This document shows, in pieces, positions 37,142-50,400 of a stretch of DNA of 64,000 nucleotides. Made by a program: the position numbers and the translations under genes. Numbering within the stretch: position 1 is the stretch's first letter; each line of letters opens with the position of its first letter. The notes beneath the pieces are model-generated. The model was not told where the DNA came from. It ran no database searches and saw only the letters and a list, made by a program, of their open reading frames with translations. The stretch lies in NCBI RefSeq assembly GCF_051622035.1, contig NC_135361.1:27335205-27399204 (forward strand), read 5' to 3'. The stretch comes from Arctopsyche grandis. Taxonomy: Eukaryota > Arthropoda > Insecta > Trichoptera > Hydropsychidae.

Positions 37142-37503
37142 TTGCCCTAGCATAAGCAACTAGAGTCGCCGAGTTCGATTCCGTGAGCTGACCGCGATTT
37201 AAAAGAATTTATTTTGAGTATAATCTTTAATGCTGCTGGTCAGACTTGGAAATTTGTGACTCCAAGGCGATCGATTCCTATCAGAGTTTGCCAATTTATC
37301 TAATTTCATTGTTGAAGCGGTTCCTCTATCAAATGGGCAAAAATCATCCTATCCACTATGTCACCAATATTTGAAGATTTAAAAATTTATTATCTATAAC
37401 ATAGATGTCTAGCTAATTTTCTTATACATATGTCTGGTCACAGTGACGAGTTTTCCAAAATGTATTCTTTAATGTCACTGTGGTTAATATGTTAATAAAT
37501 AAA
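37142..37503 (+). repeat. SINE copy S5 with a different 3' tail
   Basis: The head is decayed (CGAGTTCGATTCCGTGAG); the body is canonical (GCTGCTGGTCAGACTTGG, GCCAATTTATCTAATTTC). Instead of the GGAAGGC..GCCTTCC end it finishes GGTCACAGTGACG..AATGTCACTGTGG and TTAATAAATAAATA, like the LINE-type ends at 31200. Confidence 0.65.
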
Positions 37504-37506
37504 TAC

Positions 37507-37765
37507 GAGCCGTTATATATAACAGTGGAAAAAGTCCACTTTTCTAAATTTCAAGAAATATTTCTATAAAAATTTATGTAATGTATTGCGTTAAACAATG
37601 TTTTTAAATACTGGTGGCCTGTAATACATTTATTCTGATTTTCCGAGATTCTGGAAAAATCAATTTAAAATAAGTGATAACAATTTGTGAATTAAGTCAA
37701 ACAGAAATAGTGTTTTTAGAATTGAAAATTGGACTTCCGCTTGTATCAAATATAATGACTTATAT
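37507..37765 (+). mobile_element. MITE family M3, copy 2
   Basis: It starts GAGCCGTTATATATAACAGT. It shares TACTGGTGGCCTGTAATAC and AGTCAAACAGAAATAGTGTT with the 53032 copy. The right end is decayed. Confidence 0.6.
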
Positions 37766-38047
37766 ATTAAATATAAAATGAAAGATTTAATGTTCGAATA
37801 AGTCATAGAAGTATAAATATTTTTATTGGCAATTATCCGTCTTCAAATTTCATTCTTCACTATTGATAATGCGTAATTTATATACTAAAACATAGCATAT
37901 CTTATTATAACTCTTAAATAGTGAAGAAGATAATGAAAGATAGATCATTGTTAAAGTTGATTTAACCCTAGTGTGTACTTTCACAGATCTGTCATTATGT
38001 GTCATTGATGCGTTGTGAAAAATTCAACCGTTGACGATACAGTCGGT

Positions 38048-38457
38048 ATGAACGTATTACCGTGGAACAGTATTCGAAACATGATGTCACCGACGAGGAC
38101 TATTAGTGGCAATTTAAAACTGTTCGTGCTTTTGGTGTTGTGCGCGAGTCGGTCGCAGTGTTCTTCCCGCGGCCATTTTGACAGCGAAAGACAAGATGGC
38201 GGCGTCACCAAGCGTACCAACAACGCCTTGGAAAGTCCGCCAGTTAGCGAATTCGATTGCAACGACGACTCTGGCGATTGTCCGATCACGAGGCACGAGA
38301 GGAGACGCCATTTTAGGACGGAGGACGAAGACGACAGACCGGGAAAGTGGCTGTCGAAGAACTTCATCATGACAGACAGTCTCCCTGACGGCGAGAAGGA
38401 AGTCAGGATACACTTCAACGGCATCACGGCCAAGGAAACTTCTGTTGTCACGAATGG
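38048..38457 (+). CDS. PLA2 coding exon 1: signal peptide and N-terminal region
   Basis: The exon begins at the acceptor after 37986 and its first in-frame ATG is 38048. It encodes residues 1-136 plus two bases. The hydrophobic core LKLFVLLVLCA (23-33) after a long, Arg-containing n-region suggests a signal peptide cut near Ser38. The rest is acidic and polar, with HERRRHF and EDEDD patches. The donor GG/GTAAGC is strong. GC content rises sharply compared with flanks, as for coding DNA. The opposite-strand frames here are shadows. Confidence 0.8.
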
Positions 38458-41400
38458 GTAAGCCAAATTCTCCCATTTATTTTATACGATTGATTTAAAT
38501 TTACAGAATGTTGAAAAAATCATGTCAATAATGAGCAGATAAATTTTAAAAGATCAAAAGCAGATCTCAACGGTCAAATTTATATTTAAATTATTTTCTA
38601 TTTTTTATATATATTTCTTTCAATTTCTAAACAGAATATGGTCAGGAAATAATCCCTACATTATTACCATTAACTAAGAGTATTCTATTCCATGAAATAA
38701 AAAAAAGTAGTTTTCTTCGTTAGAATGGTCTTATTTGGACGATTATCCACATAATAATATTAAGTTTATATGAGATGAGTTTAAAATAAATTGTTATAAC
38801 TGTTCAACTGTTTAGCCTATAGGTTGTGTAGGGGCGGTAGAAAGCTGCGCTTGAATAGCTACATAGCTGTCATCGCGTTGATCTGACAGATGATTTCGAT
38901 ATATTTTTTAATGATTTGATGAGTTTTAATGATTATAATGAGTTGATTATTAAATTCCTATAAGACCAATCAGAGACCCTAGCCCCCCCCCTCCTCCGTG
39001 TGTGTATGTAGGTAAAATATCAAAGCGATGGGGAAGTGATTCAAAATCAGTTCACAAATTTTCAAGTGAAACTAATAAAAAGCTTTTAAAATAGGGAGGG
39101 AGAGCTTTCATTTGACTGTTTAATGAAAATCTTTGATTTTCATTATTGTGACTCTACGCGTGTTGAATATGGACAAGGAACTGTCGTCAATAATACATTC
39201 GGAACCAAAAGATTTCGAAAATGACAAATTTAAGAAGTATTATATTAGAAGCTGTAAATTTAAACTCCAAAGATATTTCTCTCGAGTTAATGATGTTAAA
39301 AATATTTACTTTAAATAGATATTCCCTTGAATATATTCATGAAAATTCACAAAATTCCTTTAGAACTCATTATTTTTTTCTAGTGACAGATAATTTGAAA
39401 ATACACACTTAAAAACAAATTTAGATGGAAACTACATACTACATACATAGCAGAGATATATGTATGTATGTATTTTTTTATTAAATTTTCAACTGTCAAT
39501 CCTTCAAAGAAAATACTTGGAACTAACAAATAAATAAAACAATTAATATATTTGTATACTACATATATATATTGTATGTACAACAATATACATACATATG
39601 TCTAATTTTGGACAATTATCATACAATGCGCAATCACATCCCCGAAGATAACCTTTGATGATCATACGAAGGAATCAAAGGTCCAAGTGAGATCGTACGA
39701 TCAGTCGAAATTTATGCAATCACACACGACGCAAAATTTCACCATAAGTACATAAATTATGATTAATTAAACTACGATGGGGAAAAAACATGTTGTGGAC
39801 TCGATCAGCTCACGAGGCAATTATTATTACGTTTGGTGTACACCAGACATAAACACAATCACAGTTGCTTACATTGCAATATTTTATATTTTTTATACAT
39901 AGTATACAGTGTGTACATCTTACAGTTTATAATCGAGATTTAACAAACTAAAATCAAAGGACTTACAAAAGTCATAATCAAAGATGACGCATCCCAGTCA
40001 TTTTTTTTCATAGAAAATAGCTCATTTATATACTAGTTTATTTCGCAAGTTTGCCAAACACGCATGTAATATTTTAAGTGTCCTTATTTTGATCCGGATG
40101 ATATGAAGATGTCTCGTCGAAAGATCATTTGTCCATCTTACGACCCTCCGATTCTATCTCCTCTAAATTTTATACCATTGTGTTCGGATCTGGAGCGCTT
40201 AACCCGGTTAATACCGACGGACTCTTTTTTACCCATATGTCAAGGTTGATTATATTATCTACCATCTACCTATAGATAGCACGTGTATGTGTGTGTGTGT
40301 GTGTGTGCATCCGTTCAAAGAAATGATGACTATTTATAATTTCCACGTCAATTGCGGTTAACCTAAAAATCTAGGCAATCTAATACCTTTGATGAATCAC
40401 TCACACTCGTGCGTTTTCATTTCCGGTACAATTTTATACGTTTTGCGGTTTTATTCGATACGAGTTCAGCCCTGGAGGAAAACCAGCTTGATAGTGTAAT
40501 TTGTTTATATTAAATATTTCATTATGTAAAAGTAAGTAAGCGTCTATGTAATTTCATAATGAATGCTCAAATTCGTCATTTTCGAAATATGTACATACGT
40601 CAATAAATGATTATCTTTTATATTTAACATTTGTAATGAAACTGTTTACTACAATTATAATATAGACATAATCTGAAACAAGTATGTCCTTCTTTATGAA
40701 ATGTCAGTCTGTCATTTCAATGCAAATATCACATTCCAACCTATCTTGATCTATCTCGTCATAATCATAAACATACATGATTTCGAACATTCTCACTTCA
40801 CTTTCGAAGAAAATTTAATAGCCAGTCACCCTGAAGGACAATATTTACCGTGAGAAAGTGGAAAAATAACAGGATCAAGGAGTTAGTGGAAAAAAATCAT
40901 ACTTTTTCAGCAATTCAAAAAATGATATCTAAAAAAATCGGGCAAATCTTAAACCATGTAAATAATGTTAGTATCTTGCTAGAAATTTAGCACATTATAC
41001 ATTTAAGAATATATACTTTTTAATATTTCACACCCCTATCTCTGGTAAGTGAATTATTATTTAAATTATTTATAGTGACGATTTCGTAAAAGGGGGTGTG
41101 AAATATTGAAAACAAAAACTCGTTGTATTTAATTACTTGCAACATTAATATTTTATATTTTAATTAATTGATCTGAAATCTTATGCAGTATGTACATAGT
41201 AACATGAATGGCTTCAAAGCTATATACATATGTATATTGTATGGTGGTTGCGCTAATGCTAGCCGCCGAAAGGTTTCCGGATTCAAGCTCTGGTTTGACC
41301 TCGATTTAAGAGTATTTTAACAGTCTTGCTGGTCAGATTTGGATATTTGTGACTCTAAGTCGATCGTTTTTATCAGAGTTTTATCCTTTTTTTCGGCTTT

Positions 41401-44400
41401 CTCTCATTTAAGAGATAACATCTGACTATTGATTACAATACTCACTTTTGGCACAACAATACTAGATTTTATGTTAAAGCATGTGAAATCCAAAAATATG
41501 TATAAACTGCGCATTTTGTAAACGCTCATATCTCTTAAACGAGAGAAAGCCAACAAAAATCATTGTCGTATTTGAAGTAACAGGAATCAAACTTAGTAAA
41601 TATTGATAAGTTTTCACTCTAGTAATTTTTTTTTATTGCTTTAGTGTTATGAGTAAAGAGCGGACCCAGAACGCGCTGTTCATTGTTCACACGTTGTAAA
41701 TGCATTGTTAAAGGTTTGCCGAACCTTTTTTACAAAGAATTTACATTAATGGAACCATAGACGGCACGCTTCCGGTCCTACCTCTAGTTATGAGTATGTT
41801 TTAATTTTTATTGAAAAAAATAGTATAATATCTACATACATATATCTTATATATAATTTCGAAAGAGACTTTGTAAGTGTTGTTGGTTGGGATTTGTTTG
41901 GGAACTTCGAAAACAAGTCCCCGGGGCGGCGTGGGCGAATTCCCCCGGGGGGCGCCGGGGCATTTGTCGGGGAGGAACATATATTTTTTTTCGATTCAAA
42001 TAAATTTAATAAAAAAACAAATGAATATTTACTATTAGATTGTCCGGTTCGGTGATTACTGGTCACAAATTACTCGTCACAAAGTCACTAAAATCTCTAT
42101 AAAGAAACATCTGGCAGCCGAAAAGTCCACCATACTAACGATAACTATCATACTAATGAGAACTTGAGTGCCAAATATTGTGCATTCGCGATTTTCATGG
42201 AAAAAATTATCTTTGTGACCACCGCAATGTGACGAATAGTCCAATTACCAGATTAGCCATGTTTAAGCTGTTTAGATTACAAATACTGAGCGAAGCCGGG
42301 TAAAACAACTAGTAGTAATATAATTTTATACTTTTGTCTTGGGCGGTATTGTCGTGCGCGGCTTTGTCGGGGTGCCGTCTAAAATATACGTACTGCATAA
42401 TATGTAAATAATAAACTATTGAAACTGTACTTGAAACGTTAATAGATAAAGTATTGTTTTCTTTATTGAATACTGCTCGCTTATGTGAAATAAAAAAAAT
42501 GTGCCGGGGGAAAAATGGCACTTATCTAATGTGTCTGTATGCAGTGAGTTCCAATTAAAAAATCAATGAGGGCTAGACAAAAAGCCTGACAGCCGACAAG
42601 TCGGCGAAAAGGCAGATAGACTCATCGCCTGTCAACATTTCTATAGGCAGACGTCTAACAAAGGGTGCCTTTCGGTCGTACGAGCATTTCCAAGTCCGAA
42701 TGTATCAAACAAGATGAAAAACTTCCGAGAAATGTTGCACCTTTTCGATGTCGTTGATCAAACATACGTTCAAACAAAAAAAAAATAGCAAAAAAGTAAA
42801 CCAGACATCTATTCATAGGATTTTTTAAATATAATATATATATACTACATATATGTACATAATAATCACTAACAATGAAATAATGTGACTGTCTAGAAAC
42901 TACAACTACACTTACAACTATAGAGCTTTAATCCATTGGTGAATCTTATAAACAACATATAAAATTCGAATACAGTGAAAGAATATTAATAGTAAACGCT
43001 ATACGAATACCTATGATGAACAATAATTGCCTATAAATAGTGTTAAAAATTTCATTTTATGAATTATGAGCTTGCATACTTTATTACTTCGGATAGCTTG
43101 AAATTAGACCGTGTATGTGGACAAAAGCATACACCCTGGTTATTTAAATTAAATATAATTGAGCCTTATTCGTGGACTGGGTTATCGGAAAATGCGAAAT
43201 TTTCCAGTGAGCTATTGGAAAACTCACTCCATCGTTCATATAAACAACATGCATATTGCTTCAATAGCATAACATCTTATCATATGCCAAATGACGGTCC
43301 TAAACTATATACATATGTACATACATTTATATATGATTCTATTATCAGTAACAGTATATATAATATATAGGATAGGTTACGTAGCAAAAAATTACGTGCT
43401 TGGTTGTATTTGAAGTATAAAGTTTCAAGTCTAAGCAAATATTCTTCTGCATTCTCTAAAATTGAAATAATTATATAAAAACTTTTCAGATTTTCCCCGC
43501 AAAGTATTTACATGTGACGGAAAAAAAATCCCCTTGGTGTAATATTAAATCATTAATGACTTGCATTGAGCTTTGACGAAATTCACAATATTTTTTGCAC
43601 ACACCTGCATTAGAGATCACCCCTTGTGTAATTTAGCGCGCGCGATAAGACCTCCTTGTCTTTATTCTCTCATATGGAAATAATGTGTCGCGCGACTGGC
43701 TGGAAAGGCGAGGGCGAACGCCGTTTGTGCTGAAAAAAAAAAAACAACAACAGCAATGAACAAAGTACCTGCGCAAAAGTATTTTATATGGGCTCGCTTT
43801 TGAATGTTTACGTGCGCATATACTTTTTCAACTCGTCAACAATGATGTTGGCATCTTTTTTTTTTCATTTTAAACTTCAAAACGTCCGCGCTTCGACTAA
43901 CCAGCAACTGTCAACCGACGAATCGATTCAAAGGACGCGCGCCCAACGGCCATAACCTTAACAGTGACTATTGCAAATAATTCTTTATTTAAAATTTAAA
44001 TTTGATAACCTTGTTGCGTAACATCAATTCCACAAATGCAAAATTTTTGCAACAATACAATTTCACGTGTACTATTTACATTTTTACGTTAAATGAACTA
44101 CAGGTCGAAGCAAACGCGGAATTAAAATAAAATCTGCATTTCCCTTCAATGTATAGCTCGATTAATTTTGATTAATTTACGCTCTGACAATACCGTTATG
44201 CGTCAATATTTTTTCATCACCCAAGGCCGAAAATTTTCATAAAGAAATAAATTGATAATTTGTGCATATTCATATAAATTGCGTGTTTGAATATATCAAA
44301 CGTTTAATTACAAGTTTTTTAATGTCAATTCAGCATTCCATCAGCTGGCATTTGAATGAGTGTATTTAAAAAAAAACATGATTTTAAATACCACGGAGAA

Positions 44401-47400
44401 AATAGCAATTTAAAAAAGGGGAGAAAGAAAATTTTACATTATATCACTTTCATTATTTGATTTCTCACACTACGTTCAGTACTGATCTATTTACCCCATA
44501 AGTGCATATATTATTATACATAGCTATAGTAGAAAGTTCAAAAGTTGGAAAGTTGTTCGTAGCTAACGTCGGACCATACCAAATGGATGGATGTTGTAAT
44601 CCTTTTTGCGGACTTACGGAGGAATTTCGCTGGCAAATAGGGTAAACATTTCGGACATGTCACGGGAAAATGTCAACATAATCTCCTGTTTTAAATTTAT
44701 TTATAATATGCAGCAAAGTAAACGCAAACCCCGCTCATCACGACTAATTGTAATTTTGAATATTTAATTTTTATGAGGTTTTATATAAACGTATATGGGG
44801 ACATGTGAACTTTCAAAACACTCTGTAGTTGGCGTGAATCTGCTTATCGCTCTTGTCATCTATTCGGGGATAGATATAGTCTCACTATTCTCATGTCGAA
44901 CCCAAGATAAACTGGTCGAATAACGTCTTCATTAGTACGTATGCAACTGCTTTTTTTCCCCTCTATATTCAAAAATTGTAATGTTAAAGTTTCTCAAATT
45001 ATTTTCATTAGATTATATAACAATATTAAAATTAAAAAAAAATACCGTTATGTTTGCAAAATATCATATTACTGCAGAAAAACAAGGTTTAAAATGCTTA
45101 TTGAGTGAATTCCATACGACTAGCATGGTTGCGAAATTTGATGAACTTTAAACCGATCACATTTTGGTCGAAATTTTTCGGCTACTTTTGGTATAATGTA
45201 ATTAAAAATAATATTTAATAGCATTATAGAAATATATTAAATGAAATAATAATATGGAAAACAAATCAATCAATATAAAAGAAACATTATATATGTACAT
45301 ATGTATGTACGTAGTTGCTGGCCAGAATACATAATATGGTGCTTTTTTTATTTTTTTTTATTACATTTTATACCAGGAAGGACTTACAGGTAAACCCCAA
45401 TGCGCCTTCCTGGCTAATTCCAATAAATGCAGCATTTTTATTACAGAAGTCGCTGAATTACGAGACACTGAAAACTCGCAAATTAAAGAGACATCTATGA
45501 ATTGGACATAAATTTTATTGTACATTAATCGTACTCAAATAGTGGTGACATAGTAGGTAGGAAGGTTTTTAGCCAATTTAATCGGGAACCGTCTCAACAA
45601 TTAAATCAAAGAAATTGGCAAACTCTGATAGGAAATGATCGACCTGGAGTCACAAATATCCAAGTCTGACCAGCAGCACTACAGATATACTCAGAATAAA
45701 TTCTTTTCGATCGAGATCAACTCATGGGATCGAACCCGGCGCCTCTCAGTGTTACTATGCTGCTGGCTAAACTTAACTTTAAAGGTTATAGAACTGTAAC
45801 ATTTCACTTCCGCTTAATTAATAGTAAAATAATATTAAATGTATATTACTGTTAATTAGTAGTGAGCGGAAATACACCCAGTAATACAAAATACACCCAG
45901 TAATGTCACTGAGTTCTTGATTGTTAGCTCAAATGAATATTTATGTACGTATCTACTGTTAAAAGTGCAAAATATATAATACATAACTATTTTATTCAAT
46001 TTTTGATTACATACATCTTGCATGCATACTATAAATATAATTAAAATAAGCAACATACCTATGTAAATTCTACCTGTAAATTTATCCAAATCGACAAAAC
46101 TTTCACTGCTTGTCGTATTGAAGTTATTACACTCCAACAATTGTTTATTGTAAATAATTGTATTATAAAAAAATCTATTATATATCAGATGTAAACCATC
46201 ATTGATAAAAGTTTCGAAATCGCCGTACCATACCCATTTTTTAACCCTTTCCCGATCCATCGTCCATTTTTTTACACGGACGCTTAATTAAATGATTCCC
46301 GTGTATATTTATTATGACAATCAGATATCTATCGGTTTTTTGTTGCTGTTGTTGTTTTATTCTTGTTAAATTTCCAACTACGGGAAAAAATCGAATTGAT
46401 ACACAACAGGACTGTGCGAGTGTTTTTATTTTATTTCTTTAACGACCTCTTTTCGACAATAGGCAATAAATTTCCTACAGGAGAGGAGATCGCCGAAACA
46501 ATTACGATCAAAAGGGGGATCGAGATTTTTATGATCGGTTTATTTTCACTTATCCCATACACGCCGAACACACTACGGAAAGTTTCTACCGTTGAAATAA
46601 TAATTAATAAATTACAATATATAATAAAATATGTACTTGCGCAAAAAATACACCTATTGATAATATTTTCCAAAAATACAATCTGCGTCGAAATGTGAGG
46701 ATTATTGTTTTTATACAAAATAGAATTTGAATTATGTACATATGTACATTGTAAAACTGCCAATTATTCTTTGCGTAGACTAGACACTTTTTTTTTTATC
46801 AATATTTAGTATTTTAGTATTTTCAAAAAAATAAATCCTCCATACATTGTTCGAGGAGAATAAAAATTTTATTGCGCATTTAATTTAACTATTTTTTTCT
46901 TCTTCATTATATCCGCTGGTCAAAAGGCAACATTAAGTGGACGATTCGTTTCCGATCAGATTGTCGGTTCGTTTCGATTTTACGACAGAGTCACATGTCG
47001 CCGATTGATTTACGTTTAATCGGCCGTTTCGTTTTACGAGCGATTTCTCACCATGTCTTCTTCAATGTGCTTATTTGTCATTATGTCATATAATACAGCT
47101 CGCTTCTTATTCTTCACTGTTTTCAACCCCTACAGATGAACTTCACTATAAAGTCGCAGGGCGAAGTGCCGAACTTAAGCAAAGTTCAAAAAGTTATCTA
47201 CATACATATACAATGTATGTACATATGTATGTACATGCATACATACAAATGTGCTATAAAAACACAGGATCACTATAGCAAAAGCTGGAAGTAAATCCAT
47301 AAATCACTTCTCAATAGTGTCATTCATTGATATTGAGTATAATAAATAAGGATTTTTTTATAAACAAGGCATTTTCGAAACAAGGCATATGCTTTGATTT

Positions 47401-50400
47401 TTAATGAATTCGGTTTAGAAAATTTGTTAAACGGATTATTGCGCAAATTGCGATCGCGCGCACGACAATCGTTGCCACAAAAATTGCGAATACGGAATAT
47501 GTGGCACTCGAGTTCTCGTTTTTATAATATTTCGCGTGGGTGACTTTAGATTGATGGAGTTTTTGGGTGCCAGATGTTCTGTGATCGAGATTTTAGTGAC
47601 GTACGTGAGATAGCTGAACCAGAAAATTTATATGATACATAATAGCTCAAATACATAAACGGCAAAGCTTTTATGCCGATCAAAGTAAACAAATCATGAC
47701 TGATAATAAATAATTTTTAGATTCTATAAGCAGTCTAAAAATATTTATAAATAACAGAAGAATATTTGTGAAGTTTAATTGTAATAAATTTCGTTGTCTT
47801 TAGAATGAACGCTGTTGAATCGAAAGTTTTTTTAAATAGTATGCAGTATCACAAAAAGGTCACTATCGAAACATTGACCAATGTGTATAGATATATACTA
47901 TTCTTATATATATAATGGTATATTTACAATATATATACGTATAATAACACTGTTCCACACGAAAAATGGTTCAGAGACGAGATATGACTTTTCTTATAGA
48001 TCTATGCACAGTAAACACGAATATGGTAATAAAAAATGTTGATTGGCTCGAGGTTTGGAGATATATGTGTTTTTTAAATCGCACGATTTTTCTATACTTG
48101 GTGTTGTTCGGTCAATGTCTCAATTTCGTGTTCAAAATGAATATTGGATTCTATAGTCGGGTATTTTATCTTTCATTTGTAGTACTTTTAAGCTTTCAAA
48201 GTAGTCGTCCAGTTCAAATCTTTTTTTTTTATTATTCAGTTACATTCACATTGGAAAATATATTATTTACATTCATTAGGTGGGTTAAAAAATATATTAT
48301 TAATTGGTTCAATTCAAATAATTGCAAAACTATTAGACTTTGTTCACATGTACATATGTAAAATAAATCGACAATTTGAAAATGTATTGCGACCTGTACA
48401 CTGCAATAGATATATCGTTGAAAGAGTGTTGTGTCGAGGGGGTTAAGACCGAGCGGTTGAGCAGTTCGCAAATCGGATTGAGCAGAGAGTCCCGCTGAGC
48501 CAAAAACACGGTATGTTGATTTAAACTTGCGACTTAACACCGGCGCTTAGGGTGTTAATCCCGGCGCCTGCTAGGAGTGACCGCTCTCTCGACAACCCCT
48601 TAAGACCCCCCCCCAGCCGAAATGTTTGCTTTGGACAATTCTTTGTTCCCTGTCTTTGCTATTTTACAGCCAAGTGTGCCACCTCTAGACTCACTTAACC
48701 CCTACCCATCTTTTTTTGCGTCTCTCACCCTCCAGCACGCACCAGAGTGTTAGATAATCCGTGTAAACATTTCAGACTTACAAGTCTATTGTTGCATTCT
48801 CAAAAACACTATAAATACTAAAAGCCACAGCATAGCTCATTGATGGTTACGAGTACGTACATACATACATATATTGCTGCTGGCAAAATCTGGATGGCTA
48901 TTAAATCCATATCGACCGTCTTATGTTAGAGTCTGTCTATTTATTCTAATTGATCTAACTAACTTTATCTAACTTAAATGTATCTAACTAAGCCAGCAGC
49001 ATAGCTTAGTCGTTAAGCTTCTGCTTAGCGTCGAGAGGCGCCGGGTTCGATCCCTGGGTCCGGGCCTCGAATGAAAATAAATTTTTCAGAGTATGCTGTT
49101 GGTTAGACCTGGATTTGTGACTTCAGGTTGATCGTTTCCTATCAGAGTTTGCCAATTCTCTTTGATTTCATTGTTGAAACGGTTCCCGGAAAAAAATGGC
49201 TAAAAATCTCTCCTATGCGATATGTCACCTATAATTTGTTATTAATTAATGTGCAATAAATAAGTTTGTGTACAAATTGATAGATGTGTCATTGATTTAC
49301 AGTGTCTCGCAATTCAGTGATTTATATAAAAATGCTGAATTGTTATTTGTAAATTTGTAATTGGCTAGGAAGGCGCATTGGGGTTTACCTGTAAGGCCTT
49401 CCTGATATATATGTAAAATAAAAATAAAAATAAAACTTAATTGTTGTGACGCATCCAATAAAATTGGCGTCCCCTTGTCTCTCGCAAAATCAGCTAGTCT
49501 GAATTTGTTGATTGGTTCAATTATAAATATACTTGCGGTTTGTAAGTAATATTTGTATACCTTTATTATATAATGTGTTTAAATGTGTACCTGTGTGACC
49601 GGTCATAGCACTGGCGTATATAAAGTGTATGCTCGTAGCGCGAACTTTTATGGCCTACTGTATATCACATTTTGCACTAAGCGTTTGACTGATTTGTACA
49701 AATGCACAAATCAGTCCAAAAGGTTCTACGAAAGAAGATCCACCTGATAAGTGATCCAGACGATAAAAAATATATATGGCTGGACCTTTAACAGGTTGGA
49801 CGATTTTCGGTCGGACGTTTTATCATCTGGATCACTTATCAGGTGGACATTCTATCGGGTGGATCTTCTTTCATGGAACCTTTGTCGTTGAATCTTATAT
49901 CATTGGACCTTATATTGTTGAACCACAAATTTCGGCAAACGTATGTGTATAAAATATTTAGTGTTGTGCCCGTTAATATGCGTATGCTAATATTACATAT
50001 ACTAGTATTGTACCCGATGACATATCATCGCATGGGTTTTGGCATATTAAGTTATTAAATTAAAAGAAATGTATCGGTTCTGTATTCGATCCGCACGCGG
50101 TCGATTTTTTTTCAAATACCTTTTAAATATATTTAATTTAAAATTTATATTTAAAAAAAAAAAGGTACAGACTTCCTCCCTACCATCATGTAAACGATAT
50201 AAAAAACAATATAGAAAAATTAATGAATGAATTAAATAAATTTTTAATATATGGCGGTTAACACTAAGAGACTTAGCGCCGTCTGTTTGCCTAGAGGAAA
50301 CATTGGTAAGAAACAGTATATATATAGAAGTTTTTTCTTTTGTTATTATATTCGTATATGTTTTGGGAGTGGTTTAGCTGTACATATGTATGTCGATTCA

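Noticed and set aside
38002..38476. Minus-strand frames of 154 and 120 residues over PLA2 exon 1
   Set aside because: Shadows caused by the high GC content of the coding exon; no motifs, and the plus frame has a signal peptide and an in-phase donor.
48992..49060. tRNA gene
   Set aside because: A and B boxes are present but the sequence continues as a SINE found in ten other places, and the cloverleaf arms do not pair properly.
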